A stretch of DNA of 64,000 bases from Streptomyces lomondensis (GCF_014651035.1 NZ_BMWC01000010.1:287140-351139); one strand, 5' to 3'; shown: positions 26,125-37,704, numbered from the stretch's first letter. The notes: a model not told the origin generated them from the letters alone. Numbers and translations: made by a program.

Positions 26125-26655
26125 ATGGACCTGGTGATCGGCCCCCTCGACCTCTCCGCCCACGTCGACGAGGCCCTGGCCGTCCAGGCCGTGGCCTTCG
26201 GTCTCGGTCCCGACGAAGTCGCCGTCCGCCGCCAGATCGTCCTCCGCCACATGACCTACCCCGGCGCCCGCGCCCTCGGTGCGACAGCCGGCGGCGAACT
26301 CGTGGGTTTCGTCTACGGCATGCCCAACGACCGCACCCACTGGTGGTCCACCGTCGTGGAGCCCTACCTCCGCGCCCAGGGCCACGACCACTGGCTCGAC
26401 GACTCCTTCGTGATCACCGAGCTGCACGTCCACCCCGCCCACCAGAACCGCGGCATCGGCCGCTCCCTGATCACCACGATCACCGACGACGCCGCCGAGC
26501 CCCGCTCGATCCTCTCCGCGATCGACACCGAGAGCCCCGCCCGCGCCCTCTACCGCTCCCTGGGCTACCGGGACCTGGCCCGCCAGGTCCTCTTCCCGAG
26601 CGCCCCGAAGCCGTACGCGGTGATGGGCGCACCGCTCCCGCTCCTGCGCCGCTAA
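26125..26655 (+). CDS. GNAT family N-acetyltransferase
   Basis: Single-domain acetyltransferase of 176 residues. Motif A reads ITELHVHPAHQNRGIGRSL, with the Q-x-x-G-I-G loop that binds the CoA pyrophosphate; the C-terminal part has SPARALYRSLGYRD. It starts 30 bp after the preceding GNAT gene and is probably co-transcribed. The acceptor is unknown. Confidence 0.85.
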   Translation: MDLVIGPLDLSAHVDEALAVQAVAFGLGPDEVAVRRQIVLRHMTYPGARALGATAGGELVGFVYGMPNDRTHWWSTVVEPYLRAQGHDHWLDDSFVITELHVHPAHQNRGIGRSLITTITDDAAEPRSILSAIDTESPARALYRSLGYRDLARQVLFPSAPKPYAVMGAPLPLLRR

Positions 26656-26727
26656 CCGATTTCCACCGCCCGGTACCCCCCGGATAACCTCCTGCCATCA
26701 CCTACACGCAGCAGGAGCAGAAAAGCC

Positions 26728-28428
26728 ATGGCGAACGCACCGGTCCAGCGCATGTCCCAGTTGTTGGCGAAGACGTTGCGCGACGACCCGGCGGACGCCG
26801 AGGTCCTCAGCCACAAGCTCCTCGTCCGCGCCGGGTACGTTCGCCGTACGGCCGCCGGCATCTGGAGCTGGCTGCCCCTCGGCAAGAAGGTCCTCGCCAA
26901 CGTGGAGCGCATCGTCCGCGAGGAGATGGACGCCATCGGCGCCCAGGAGGTACTGCTCCCCGCCATCCTGCCGCGCGAGCCCTACGACGCCACCGGCCGC
27001 TGGGACGAGTACGGACCGGAGCTGTTCCGCCTCCAGGACCGCAAGGGCGGCGACTACCTCCTCGGCCCCACCCACGAGGAGATCTTCACGCTGCTGGTGA
27101 AGGACCAGGCGTCCTCCTACAAGGACCTGCCCGTGATCCTCTACCAGATCCAGCACAAGTACCGCGACGAGGCCCGGCCCCGCGCGGGCATCCTGCGCGG
27201 CCGCGAGTTCCTGATGAAGGACTCCTACTCCTTCGACACCGAGGACGAGGGCCTCGCGCAGTCCTACGCCCTGCACCGCGAGGCCTACCAGCGGATCTTC
27301 GCGCGCCTCGGCCTCGACTACCGCATCTGCGCCGCGACCGCCGGCGCGATGGGCGGCTCCAAGTCCGAGGAGTTCCTCGCCCCCGCCGAGGCCGGCGAGG
27401 ACACCTTCGCCGACTGCCCGAACTGCGACTTCGCCGCCAACACCGAGGCGATCACGTACGAGTTGAAGCCCGTCGACGCCTCGGACGTGCCGGCCGCCGA
27501 GGACATCCCCACCCCCGACACCCCGACCATCGAGACCCTCGCCGCCTCCCTCGGCGTCCCGGCCTCGGCCACGCTGAAGAACCTCCTCGTCAAGGTCGAC
27601 GGCGAGATCGTCGCCGTCGGCGTCCCCGGGGACCGCGAGGTCGACATGGACAAGGTCGAGGCGCACTTCGCCCCGGCCACCGTCGAACTGGTCACCGAGA
27701 CGGACTTCGCGGCCCGCCCCGACCTGGTCCGCGGCTACGTCGGACCGCAGGGCCTGGACAAGGTCACCTACCTCGCCGACCCGCGCGTCGCCCCCGGCAC
27801 GTCCTGGATCACCGGCGCCAACAAGGCCGGCACGCACACCAAGAACGTCGTCGCCGGCCGCGACTTCGAGGTCGACCAGTACGTCGACGTCGTGGTCGTG
27901 CAGGAGGGCGACCCCTGCCCGAAGTGCGGCACGGGCCTCGTCCTCGACCGGGCCATCGAGATCGGCCACATCTTCCAGCTGGGCCGCAAGTACGCCGACG
28001 CCCTCAAGCTCGACGTCCTCGGCCAGAACGGCAAGCCGGTCCGCGTCACCATGGGCTCCTACGGCATCGGCGTCTCCCGCGCGGTCGCCGCCCTCGCCGA
28101 GCAGAGCGCCGACGACAAGGGCCTGTGCTGGCCCAAGGAGGTCGCCCCGGCCGACGTCCACGTGGTCGCCGCCGGCAAGGCCCTCCAGACCGAACTGGCC
28201 CTCGACATCTCCGGGAAGCTGGCCGCGGCCGGTGTCCGCGTCCTGGTCGACGACCGCGCCGGCGTCTCCCCGGGCGTGAAGTTCACGGACTCCGAGCTCA
28301 TCGGCGTACCGCAGATCCTGGTCGCCGGACGGCGCGCCGCCGAGGGCGTGGTGGAACTGAAGGACCGCCGCACCGGCGAACGCGAGGAACTGACGGTCGA
28401 GGAGGCCGTGGCCCGTCTCACGGCCTGA
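26728..28428 (+). CDS. proS: Prolyl-tRNA synthetase
   Basis: Bacterial-type ProRS of 566 residues that charges tRNA-Pro. The class II catalytic core includes LLGPTHEEIFT, the motif 2 stretch QIQHKYRDEARPRAGILRGR and the motif 3 region MGSYGIGVSR. An editing (INS) domain that removes mischarged alanine sits between motifs 2 and 3, at about residues 225-400. The C-terminal anticodon-binding domain ends with VEEAVARLTA. The ATG has AGGAG upstream. The gene ends just before a strong convergent hairpin. Confidence 0.96.
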   Translation: MANAPVQRMSQLLAKTLRDDPADAEVLSHKLLVRAGYVRRTAAGIWSWLPLGKKVLANVERIVREEMDAIGAQEVLLPAILPREPYDATGRWDEYGPELFRLQDRKGGDYLLGPTHEEIFTLLVKDQASSYKDLPVILYQIQHKYRDEARPRAGILRGREFLMKDSYSFDTEDEGLAQSYALHREAYQRIFARLGLDYRICAATAGAMGGSKSEEFLAPAEAGEDTFADCPNCDFAANTEAITYELKPVDASDVPAAEDIPTPDTPTIETLAASLGVPASATLKNLLVKVDGEIVAVGVPGDREVDMDKVEAHFAPATVELVTETDFAARPDLVRGYVGPQGLDKVTYLADPRVAPGTSWITGANKAGTHTKNVVAGRDFEVDQYVDVVVVQEGDPCPKCGTGLVLDRAIEIGHIFQLGRKYADALKLDVLGQNGKPVRVTMGSYGIGVSRAVAALAEQSADDKGLCWPKEVAPADVHVVAAGKALQTELALDISGKLAAAGVRVLVDDRAGVSPGVKFTDSELIGVPQILVAGRRAAEGVVELKDRRTGEREELTVEEAVARLTA

Positions 28429-28440
28429 GTTCCCGTGCTC

Positions 28441-28472
28441 TGTGAGTGCTCCGGCCCTGCGGAGCACTCACA
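28441..28472. terminator. Convergent terminator between proS and the pseudokinase gene
   Basis: A perfect 13-bp stem TGTGAGTGCTCCG (28441-28453 with 28460-28472) around a 6-base loop. The right arm overlaps the stop codon of the leftward gene. Confidence 0.85.
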
Positions 28473-29388
28473 GCCAGCCCGCGAACTCCAGCAGCAACTC
28501 CGCGTCCCGGGGCCGCCCCACCCGCCCCGCACGCACGCCCGACTCCACGGCCCGGAACAGCGTCCACCCGCGCAGCCGCTCCTGGTCCACGTCCAGGGAC
28601 TCGGCCAGCCGCTTCACCCGGCGCCGGGTCGTGGCCGCGCCGGACGGCTGGGCGATCAGGTCCTCCACCCGGTCCCGGACCAGCCGGGCCAGATCGAACG
28701 CACACTCGCCGACCACCGGGTCCGGTCCCACGGCCAGCCACGGCATCCGCTCCCCGGCGAGCACCTTGCTCTGCCGGAACGTGCCGTGCAGCAGCCGGTG
28801 CTCGGGCGGCGCGGCCAGCAACTCCTCGCGCGCCGCCAGCGCCAGGTCGACCAGCGGGGCCACCTCGGGCTCGGTCCGCGCCCGGGTCCGCATCGCCTCG
28901 GCCTGCCGCCCGGTCCGCTCGGCCACGGTCTCGAAGGGGAAGCCGGCGGGCGGCTCCACCCACAGCCGCCGCAGCGTCCCCGCCGCCTCCAGCAGCGCCT
29001 TCGCCTCCGGCAGCGACCGCACCGACACATCCGGATGCAGCCGCTCCAGCAGCAGCACCCCCTCGTCCGATGCGGGTGCCTCCCCGCTCGGGGGAGTCTC
29101 GAGCAGCTGTACGGCACCCCGTCCGGCCCAGTGCGCCAGCGCGGCCCGCTCGGCCTCGGGGCGGGCCCGGCCCGGCGCCAGCTTCAGCACGGCGGGCGTC
29201 CCGTCGGCCCTGCGCACCAGCACCACCAGGCTGCTGCGCCCGCCCGGCACCTGCACCCGCTCCACGGTCAACTCGCGTAGCGCGACGGCCCGCCGCGCCG
29301 CCTCGGGCAGCCGCTCCAGCCAGTCGTCACCCTCCGGTGCCGTCTCACCGAGCGCCCTGACCAGGCGCTTCGGCGGTTCGAAAGCCAT
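28468..29388 (-). CDS. Aminoglycoside-kinase-like protein, catalytically degenerate
   Basis: Protein of 306 residues with the fold of the aminoglycoside/hydroxyurea phosphotransferase family (PF04655-like). The nucleotide lysine is kept (AVLKLAPG, K69), as is a following Glu (E80). The catalytic loop that should read HGDxxxxN is HGTFRQSK (201-208): the base Asp is Thr and the metal-binding Asn is Lys. The metal-binding Asp of the next strand is Gly (WLAVGPDP, G221). The rest of the C-lobe, such as VVGECAFDLARLVRDR, is well conserved. The frame is intact, so it is a pseudokinase rather than a decayed gene. It is last in a three-gene leftward operon, 46 bp after the DUF4439 gene. AAGGGA precedes the ATG. 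It is unlikely to give drug resistance. Confidence 0.8.
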   Translation of the reverse strand: MAFEPPKRLVRALGETAPEGDDWLERLPEAARRAVALRELTVERVQVPGGRSSLVVLVRRADGTPAVLKLAPGRARPEAERAALAHWAGRGAVQLLETPPSGEAPASDEGVLLLERLHPDVSVRSLPEAKALLEAAGTLRRLWVEPPAGFPFETVAERTGRQAEAMRTRARTEPEVAPLVDLALAAREELLAAPPEHRLLHGTFRQSKVLAGERMPWLAVGPDPVVGECAFDLARLVRDRVEDLIAQPSGAATTRRRVKRLAESLDVDQERLRGWTLFRAVESGVRAGRVGRPRDAELLLEFAGWL

Positions 29389-29434
29389 GCGCGAGTCGTT
29401 CCCTTCGTGCTGTCCGCGGTGCGTGCCCAGCGGG

Positions 29435-29899
29435 TCACGCCGTCGGCGCCGCCGAGGGCGGGGCCGTGCCGGCCCGCTCGGCGAGCCCAGGGAAGGCTAC
29501 GCTCTCCCCGCGCCAGCGCACCGCCCGCACCGCCGCCTCCCGCAGCGCCTCGGCGGCCAGGGCCCGCCGCCCGCCACCCGCCGCGCGCACCAGGTCGGCG
29601 TAGACCCCGGCCACCCGGTCCTCCAACTCGGCCGCGAGCCGCACGGCCGCCGCCGCGTCCGGCACCGGGAACGGCAGCGCGTACCCGGCGGCCGCCGCCA
29701 CGGGCCTGCCCCCCAGGTCCTTCACCTCGCGCACCAGCGCGTCCCGGCGCGCCCGGTGCGCGTCGTACGCCGTCCGTGCCTCGACGCGCTGCCCGCCGCC
29801 GATCTTCCCGCCGACGACGCCGTACCCGTACACCGCCGCGTGCTCGGCCGCCAGCGCCGCCTGGAGGGCCCGCAGCTCCCGGTCCTTCGCCTCGCTCAC
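29435..29899 (-). CDS. DUF4439 ferritin-like protein
   Basis: Helical protein of 154 residues matching the DUF4439 group of ferritin-like four-helix bundles. The first helix reads LQAALAAEHAAVYGYGVVGG, with a Glu-x-x-His-like pair, followed by helices with HRARRDALVREV and LAAELEDRVAGVYADLV. There is no signal peptide. Its start overlaps the stop of the upstream lipoprotein gene by 4 bp, so the two are translationally coupled. The role is unknown. Confidence 0.8.
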   Translation of the reverse strand: MSEAKDRELRALQAALAAEHAAVYGYGVVGGKIGGGQRVEARTAYDAHRARRDALVREVKDLGGRPVAAAAGYALPFPVPDAAAAVRLAAELEDRVAGVYADLVRAAGGGRRALAAEALREAAVRAVRWRGESVAFPGLAERAGTAPPSAAPTA

Positions 29900-30417
29900 G
29901 CGCCACCCTCCGTCAGCAGATACACGTGCGCCGCCCCGGCCGCCGCCACCGAGGCCAGCAGCCGCGCCAGCTCGCCCGGCGCGCCCAGCAACTCCTCGGA
30001 CCGCCGGTCGGCAAGCTCCCGCTCCGCGGCGGCGAGCCCGGCCAGGGCGTCCTTGTCGTTCCCCGGTACGGCGGCCGACGGCGAGGCCGACCCCGAGCCC
30101 GACACCGAGGGGGACGCTTTCCGGCCACCCCCGAACGCCTGCGCGTGCCGTACGACGTTCTCCCGCAGCGGTCCCAGCCGCTCCGCCAGCGCCGGCCGGG
30201 CCGCGATCACCGCGTCGTAGCGCTCCACCAGTCCCTCGCTGTCCCGCGCCGCACGCGCGCGTGCCCGGCGCTCGGCGGCCGACGGGCCGTCGCCCGGGCC
30301 GGCCGGGTCCTTGCCGCCGGCGGTGCAGCCCGCCAGGGCTAGGGCCGTCGGGCCGAGGGCGAGCAGACTCCTTCTGCGGGGCCCCGAGCGGGCGCGCGGG
30401 GATGAGGGCAACGGCAC
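29896..30417 (-). CDS. Small lipoprotein, function unknown
   Basis: Protein of 173 residues starting at the GTG at 30417, which has GAGGA eight bases upstream; the longer open frame to 30510 has no such site. The N-terminus has a twin-arginine-like RRRSLLALGP stretch and a lipobox ALAGC, giving a lipid-anchored extracellular protein. The mature part is helical with a serine/proline-rich middle (SPSVSGSGSASPSAA). It is the first gene of the leftward operon with the DUF4439 and pseudokinase genes, divergent from rimP. I do not recognise a functional family. Confidence 0.7.
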   Translation of the reverse strand: MPLPSSPRARSGPRRRSLLALGPTALALAGCTAGGKDPAGPGDGPSAAERRARARAARDSEGLVERYDAVIAARPALAERLGPLRENVVRHAQAFGGGRKASPSVSGSGSASPSAAVPGNDKDALAGLAAAERELADRRSEELLGAPGELARLLASVAAAGAAHVYLLTEGGA

Positions 30418-30623
30418 GTCAGACGTCCTCGGGGGCTCGTTTCGAGAAAGATGCGCATGGCAGGGCTGCACGCCCGTGATCACGGTACCCGGGCCCCCGC
30501 CCGGGACCACTCAGCGGCACCGTCGGTGACCGGGTGGACGGCAACACTCCCCGCGACCGGATACCCTTTGACCAGACACGCGACCCATCCCACAACAGCA
30601 CACGCGGCCGAGGAGTCACCCGG

Positions 30624-31124
30624 ATGAGCACCACCCAGAGCGAGAGGCTGCGAGAACTGCTGGAACCGCTCGTCACCTCCCAGGGCCTGGACCTCGAAGA
30701 GATCGCCGTGGACTCCGTCGGACGCAAGCGTGTGCTGCGCGTCGTCGTCGACTCGGACACCGGGGCGGACCTGGACCAGATCGCCGATGTGAGCCGCGCG
30801 CTCTCGGCGAAGCTCGACGAGACGGACGCGATGGGCGAGGGGGAGTACACCCTCGAGGTCGGCACCCCGGGCGCGGAGCGCCTCCTCACGGAACACCGGC
30901 ACTTCGTCCGCGCCACGGACCGGCTGGTGAAGTTCCAGCTGGCCGAGGGCGGCGAGCTGGTCGCCAGGATCCTGAAGGTCGACGACGACGGCGTCGACAC
31001 CGAGGTGCCCGGGGTCAAGGGCCGCAAGGCCACCGCGCGCAGACTCGCCTTCGACGACATCGCCCGGGCGCGCGTCCAGGTCGAGTTCAGCCGCAAGGAC
31101 AACAAGAAGGAAGAGGAGGCGTAG
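30624..31124 (+). CDS. rimP: Ribosome maturation factor RimP
   Basis: RimP, 166 residues, needed for maturation of the 30S subunit. The N-terminal alpha/beta domain contains GLDLEEIAVDSVGRKRVLRV and the conserved VGTPGAERLL; an SH3-like C-terminal domain follows and ends in a lysine/glutamate-rich tail. The ATG at 30624 has AGGAG eight bases before it. It starts the classical rimP-nusA-ylxR-infB operon, 2 bp ahead of nusA. Confidence 0.95.
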   Translation: MSTTQSERLRELLEPLVTSQGLDLEEIAVDSVGRKRVLRVVVDSDTGADLDQIADVSRALSAKLDETDAMGEGEYTLEVGTPGAERLLTEHRHFVRATDRLVKFQLAEGGELVARILKVDDDGVDTEVPGVKGRKATARRLAFDDIARARVQVEFSRKDNKKEEEA

Positions 31125-31126
31125 CC

Positions 31127-32137
31127 GTGGACATCGACATGAGTGCCCTGCGGGGCTTGGTTCGGGAGAAGGAGATCTCCTTCGACCTGCTGGTCGAGGC
31201 GATCGAGTCGGCCCTCCTCATCGCCTACCACCGCACCGAGGGAAGCCGCCGCCACGCGCGCGTGGAGCTCAACCGGGAGACCGGCCATGTGACCGTTTGG
31301 GCGAAGGAGGACCCGGACGACCTCGAGGAGGGCCAGGAGCCCCGCGAGTTCGACGACACCCCGTCCGGCTTCGGCCGGATCGCCGCCACCACGGCCAAGC
31401 AGGTCATCCTCCAGCGCCTGCGCGACGCCGAGGACGACGCCACGCTCGGCGAGTACGCCGGCCGCGAGGGCGACATCGTCACCGGCGTGGTCCAGCAGGG
31501 CCGCGACCCGAAGAACGTGCTCGTCGACATCGGCAAGCTGGAGGCCATCCTGCCGGTGCAGGAGCAGGTGCCGGGCGAGACGTATCCGCACGGCATGCGC
31601 CTGCGGTCGTACGTCGTCCGGGTGGCCAAGGGCGTCCGCGGCCCGTCCGTGACGCTCTCCCGTACGCACCCCAACCTGGTGAAGAAGCTCTTCGCCCTGG
31701 AGGTGCCGGAGATCGCCGACGGCTCCGTGGAGATCGCCGCGATCGCCCGTGAGGCCGGTCACCGCACGAAGATCGCCGTACGGTCCACCCGCTCGGGCCT
31801 GAACGCCAAGGGCGCCTGCATCGGCCCCATGGGCGGCCGGGTCCGCAACGTGATGGGCGAGCTGAACGGTGAGAAGATCGACATCGTCGACTGGTCGGAC
31901 GACCCGGCCGAGATGGTGGCGAACGCGCTCTCCCCGGCCCGCGTCTCGAAGGTCGAGATCGTGGACATGGCGACCCGGTCCGCCCGGGTGACCGTCCCCG
32001 ACTACCAGCTGTCCCTGGCCATCGGCAAGGAGGGGCAGAACGCCCGCCTCGCGGCCCGGCTGACCGGCTGGCGGATCGACATCCGCCCGGACACGGAACC
32101 GGCCGCGGAACAGGTCCGGGACCGATCCGGGGAATAG
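31127..32137 (+). CDS. nusA: Transcription termination/antitermination factor NusA
   Basis: NusA, 336 residues, binds RNA polymerase and RNA to modulate pausing, termination and rRNA antitermination. In order it has the N-terminal polymerase-binding domain, an S1 domain (GREGDIVTGVVQQGRDPKNVLVD region, from about residue 113), and two KH domains (GACIGPMGGRVRNVMGELNG and LAIGKEGQNARLAARLTGW). It lacks the C-terminal acidic repeats of enterobacterial NusA, as usual for actinobacteria. The GTG start follows GAGGAGG and lies 2 bp past rimP. Confidence 0.96.
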   Translation: MDIDMSALRGLVREKEISFDLLVEAIESALLIAYHRTEGSRRHARVELNRETGHVTVWAKEDPDDLEEGQEPREFDDTPSGFGRIAATTAKQVILQRLRDAEDDATLGEYAGREGDIVTGVVQQGRDPKNVLVDIGKLEAILPVQEQVPGETYPHGMRLRSYVVRVAKGVRGPSVTLSRTHPNLVKKLFALEVPEIADGSVEIAAIAREAGHRTKIAVRSTRSGLNAKGACIGPMGGRVRNVMGELNGEKIDIVDWSDDPAEMVANALSPARVSKVEIVDMATRSARVTVPDYQLSLAIGKEGQNARLAARLTGWRIDIRPDTEPAAEQVRDRSGE

Positions 32138-32240
32138 ATCCAAGCCGCAGGCCGTTCAGATCACGACAGGTTCTTGCGCGGCAACTGTTCGAGTCCTGCC
32201 CTAAAAGGGGTGAGGCGCGTACGGGGAGGTAGACTTAGCA

Positions 32241-32537
32241 GTGTCTGGCCGGACGCGCGCCCGCGCATGCCCTGAACGCACCTGTGTGGGGTGTCGGGAG
32301 CGAGCGGCCAAGGCGGAACTGCTGCGGATCGTGGCGATCAAGGGCGCATGCGTCCCTGATCCTCGCGGTACGCTGCCCGGCCGGGGTGCGTACGTTCACC
32401 CCGCCCCGGTCTGTCTCGACCAGGCGGTACGCCGCCGGGCGTTCACGAGGGCACTGCGCGCCCCAGGAGCGCTCGACACAAAGGCGTTGCGCCGATACGT
32501 CGAGCAGACAACAGTTGCCGAGAAGGCAACACCGTAA
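32241..32537 (+). CDS. ylxR: YlxR family RNA-binding protein (DUF448)
   Basis: Basic protein of 98 residues with the YlxR signature RTCVGCRERAAKAELLRIV and the following DPRGTLPGRGAYVHP. A homologue in Bacillus subtilis binds RNase P RNA and modulates its activity (established there); here the role is by homology. The GTG start has GGGGAGG eleven bases upstream. It sits between nusA and infB, its normal place. Confidence 0.9.
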   Translation: MSGRTRARACPERTCVGCRERAAKAELLRIVAIKGACVPDPRGTLPGRGAYVHPAPVCLDQAVRRRAFTRALRAPGALDTKALRRYVEQTTVAEKATP

Positions 32538-32600
32538 GACGTGCCGTACGGAACCCCGTGCGGTGTAGGTACCTCGCGAGTCGAAAGCAGGTCGAGATTG

Positions 32601-32632
32601 CGATGAGCACTCGATGAGTACGCGATGAGTAC
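32601..32632 (+). repeat. Three 10-bp direct repeats with 11-bp period in the infB leader
   Basis: CGATGAGCAC, CGATGAGTAC and CGATGAGTAC start at 32601, 32612 and 32623, exactly 11 bp apart. They end 51 bp before the infB start. Each contains ATGAG, but no open frame of note follows. The function is unknown; a protein-binding array or leader RNA element is possible. Confidence 0.6.
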
Positions 32633-32649
32633 GCCCATGAACTAGCGAC

Positions 32650-32670
32650 GGTCCGGACGCAACCCGGACC
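32650..32670 (+). promoter_or_regulatory. Leader hairpin just before the infB ribosome site
   Basis: A 7-bp stem GGTCCGG/CCGGACC (32650-32656 with 32664-32670) with a 7-base loop ends three bases before AAAGGAG. A structure so close to the ribosome site could influence infB translation. Confidence 0.45.
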
Positions 32671-32683
32671 TCAAAGGAGCGAA

Positions 32684-35785
<3,102 letters not shown>

Positions 35786-35799
35786 CCCACGGTTCGCCA

Positions 35800-35873
35800 C
35801 CGACCGGCCGACGCGGCACCCGCCGCGTCGGCCGGTCGGCCGTTCGCCCATCCCACCGAGGAGCCTCGGTGGG
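35800..35873 (+). terminator. Tandem terminator hairpins after infB
   Basis: The first hairpin has a perfect 18-bp stem (35800-35817 with 35822-35839) and a 4-base loop. The second has CCCACCGA/TCGGTGGG arms (35852-35859 with 35866-35873). They end the rimP-infB transcript, so ylxP-rbfA-truB probably has its own promoter. Confidence 0.8.
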
Positions 35874-35986
35874 CAGGGAAACCCGATCGAGCCCCCACCC
35901 GATTCGGGGTAACGTTCCTGATGTCCCCGCCACCCGACACCGGCAGGGCCTTCGATCCCGTACCGGCGGGTCATCCGGATACACAC

Positions 35987-36280
35987 ATGTACGTGGGGAC
36001 GCTGTCCTTCGACCTGCTCCTCGGCGACGTACGGTCGCTGAAGGAGAAGCGCTCCGTCGTCCGCCCGATCGTCGCCGAGCTCCAGCGCAAGTACGCGGTG
36101 AGCGCGGCCGAGGTGGACCACATGGACCTCCATCGCAGGGCCGTCATCGGCCTCGCGTTGGTGTCCGGCGACGCGGGGCACCTGAGCGATGTGCTCGACC
36201 GGTGCGAACGGCTGGTCGCCGGCCGCCCCGAGGTGGAGTTGCTGTCCGTCCGGCGGCGCTTCCACGGCGAAGACGACTGA
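35987..36280 (+). CDS. ylxP: YlxP family protein (DUF503)
   Basis: Small protein of 97 residues with the DUF503 pattern MYVGTLSFDLLLGDVRSLKE, KRSVVRPIVAELQRKYAVS and a C-terminal strand ELLSVRRRF. It is usually encoded between infB and rbfA and is thought to be linked to ribosome assembly; no activity is established that I can cite. The ATG at 35987 is chosen because the family begins here; the frame is open 22 codons further up to an ATG at 35921. Confidence 0.85.
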   Translation: MYVGTLSFDLLLGDVRSLKEKRSVVRPIVAELQRKYAVSAAEVDHMDLHRRAVIGLALVSGDAGHLSDVLDRCERLVAGRPEVELLSVRRRFHGEDD

Positions 36281-36327
36281 CGACCGACCAAGAACGACCC
36301 AGACAGGAAAGAACGGGAGACGGACCA

Positions 36328-36780
36328 GTGGCCGACAACGCGCGGGCTAAAAGGCTGGCGGACCTCATCCGAGAGGTGGTGGCCCAGAAGCTGCAGCGCG
36401 GGATCAAGGACCCGCGGCTCGGCTCGCACGTCACCATCACGGACACCCGGGTCACGGGTGACCTCAGGGAGGCGACCGTCTTCTACACGGTGTACGGGGA
36501 CGACGAGGAGCGCGCGGCGGCCGCCGCCGGTCTGGAGAGCGCCAAGGGCGTGCTCCGTTCCGCGGTCGGCGCGGCGGCGGGCGTGAAGTTCACGCCGACG
36601 CTGACCTTCGTGGCCGACGCGCTGCCCGACACCGCCCGGACCATCGAGGACCTCCTCGACAAGGCCCGCCAGTCCGACGAGAAGGTGCGCGAGGTCTCGG
36701 CGGGCGCCAAGTACGCCGGTGACGCCGACCCGTACCGCAAGCCGGACGAGGACGACGAGACGGACGACACCGCCGAATGA
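36328..36780 (+). CDS. rbfA: Ribosome-binding factor A
   Basis: RbfA, 150 residues, a KH-fold protein that assists late 30S assembly and cold adaptation. Conserved segments are KRLADLIREVVAQKLQRGIK, DPRLG and the C-terminal KFTPTLTFVAD. An acidic tail (about the last 20 residues) follows. The GTG at 36328 has GGGAGA seven bases upstream. The stop overlaps the truB start by ATGA. Confidence 0.95.
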   Translation: MADNARAKRLADLIREVVAQKLQRGIKDPRLGSHVTITDTRVTGDLREATVFYTVYGDDEERAAAAAGLESAKGVLRSAVGAAAGVKFTPTLTFVADALPDTARTIEDLLDKARQSDEKVREVSAGAKYAGDADPYRKPDEDDETDDTAE

Positions 36781-37682
36781 CCCAGAAGCACACCACGCCC
36801 GACGGCCTCGTCATCGTCGACAAGCCGTCGGGCTTCACTTCGCACGACGTCGTCGCCAAGATGCGCGGCATCGCCAGGACACGACGCGTCGGGCACGCCG
36901 GCACCCTCGACCCGATGGCGACGGGCGTCCTTGTCCTCGGCGTCGAGAAGGCCACCAAGCTCCTCGGCCACCTCGCGCTGACCGAGAAGGAGTACCTGGG
37001 CACCATCCGGCTCGGGCAGAACACCCTCACGGACGACGCCGAGGGGGACATCACCTCCGCCGCCGACGCCTCCAAGGTCACCCGCGACGCCATCGACGCC
37101 GGCATCGCCAAGCTGACCGGCGACATCATGCAGGTGCCGTCCAAGGTCAGCGCCATCAAGATCAACGGCGTGCGCTCCTACAAGCGGGCCCGCGAGGGCG
37201 AGGAGTTCGACATCCCGGCCCGGCCCGTCACGGTCTCCTCCTTCGGCGTGTACGACGTCCGGGACGCCGTCGCCGAGGACGGCACGCCCGTACTCGACCT
37301 CGTCGTGTCGGTCGTCTGCTCCTCCGGCACCTACATCCGGGCCCTCGCCCGCGACCTGGGCGCGGACCTCGGTGTCGGCGGGCACCTCACCGCCCTGCGC
37401 CGCACCCGCGTCGGCCCCTACAAGCTGGACGCGGCCCGCACCCTCGACCAGCTCCAGCAGGAGCTGACCGTGATGCCGGTCGCCGAGGCCGCCGCGGCCG
37501 CGTTCCCCCGCTGGGACGTCGACGCCCGGCGCGCCCGGCTGCTCACCAACGGCGTACGGCTGGAGATGCCCGACCAGTACGCGGGCTCCGGCCCCGTCGC
37601 CGTCTTCGACCCGGAGGGCCGCTTCCTCGCCCTCGTCGAGGAGCAGCGGGGCAAGGCCAAGAGCCTGGCCGTCTTCGGCTGA
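36777..37682 (+). CDS. truB: tRNA pseudouridine(55) synthase TruB
   Basis: TruB, 301 residues, makes pseudouridine 55 in the T-loop of tRNAs. The catalytic Asp is in GHAGTLDPMATGVLVLG, and substrate-binding stretches KEYLGTIRLGQNTLTDDAEG and VPSKVSAIKINGVRSYKRAR are normal. A PUA-like C-terminal part follows. It is coupled to rbfA by a 4-bp overlap and followed by a large hairpin that separates it from the STAND gene. Confidence 0.96.
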   Translation: MTQKHTTPDGLVIVDKPSGFTSHDVVAKMRGIARTRRVGHAGTLDPMATGVLVLGVEKATKLLGHLALTEKEYLGTIRLGQNTLTDDAEGDITSAADASKVTRDAIDAGIAKLTGDIMQVPSKVSAIKINGVRSYKRAREGEEFDIPARPVTVSSFGVYDVRDAVAEDGTPVLDLVVSVVCSSGTYIRALARDLGADLGVGGHLTALRRTRVGPYKLDAARTLDQLQQELTVMPVAEAAAAAFPRWDVDARRARLLTNGVRLEMPDQYAGSGPVAVFDPEGRFLALVEEQRGKAKSLAVFG

Positions 37683-37704
37683 CCGCCCGCCCGGGGCGGT
37701 CCGC

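Noticed and set aside
28468..29388. Functional aminoglycoside resistance gene
   Set aside because: The catalytic Asp, metal-binding Asn and second Asp are all replaced, so phosphotransfer is unlikely.
32180..32205. GTTCGAGTCCTGCC between nusA and ylxR, resembling a tRNA T-arm
   Set aside because: No matching T-stem, anticodon arm or acceptor stem could be folded around it.
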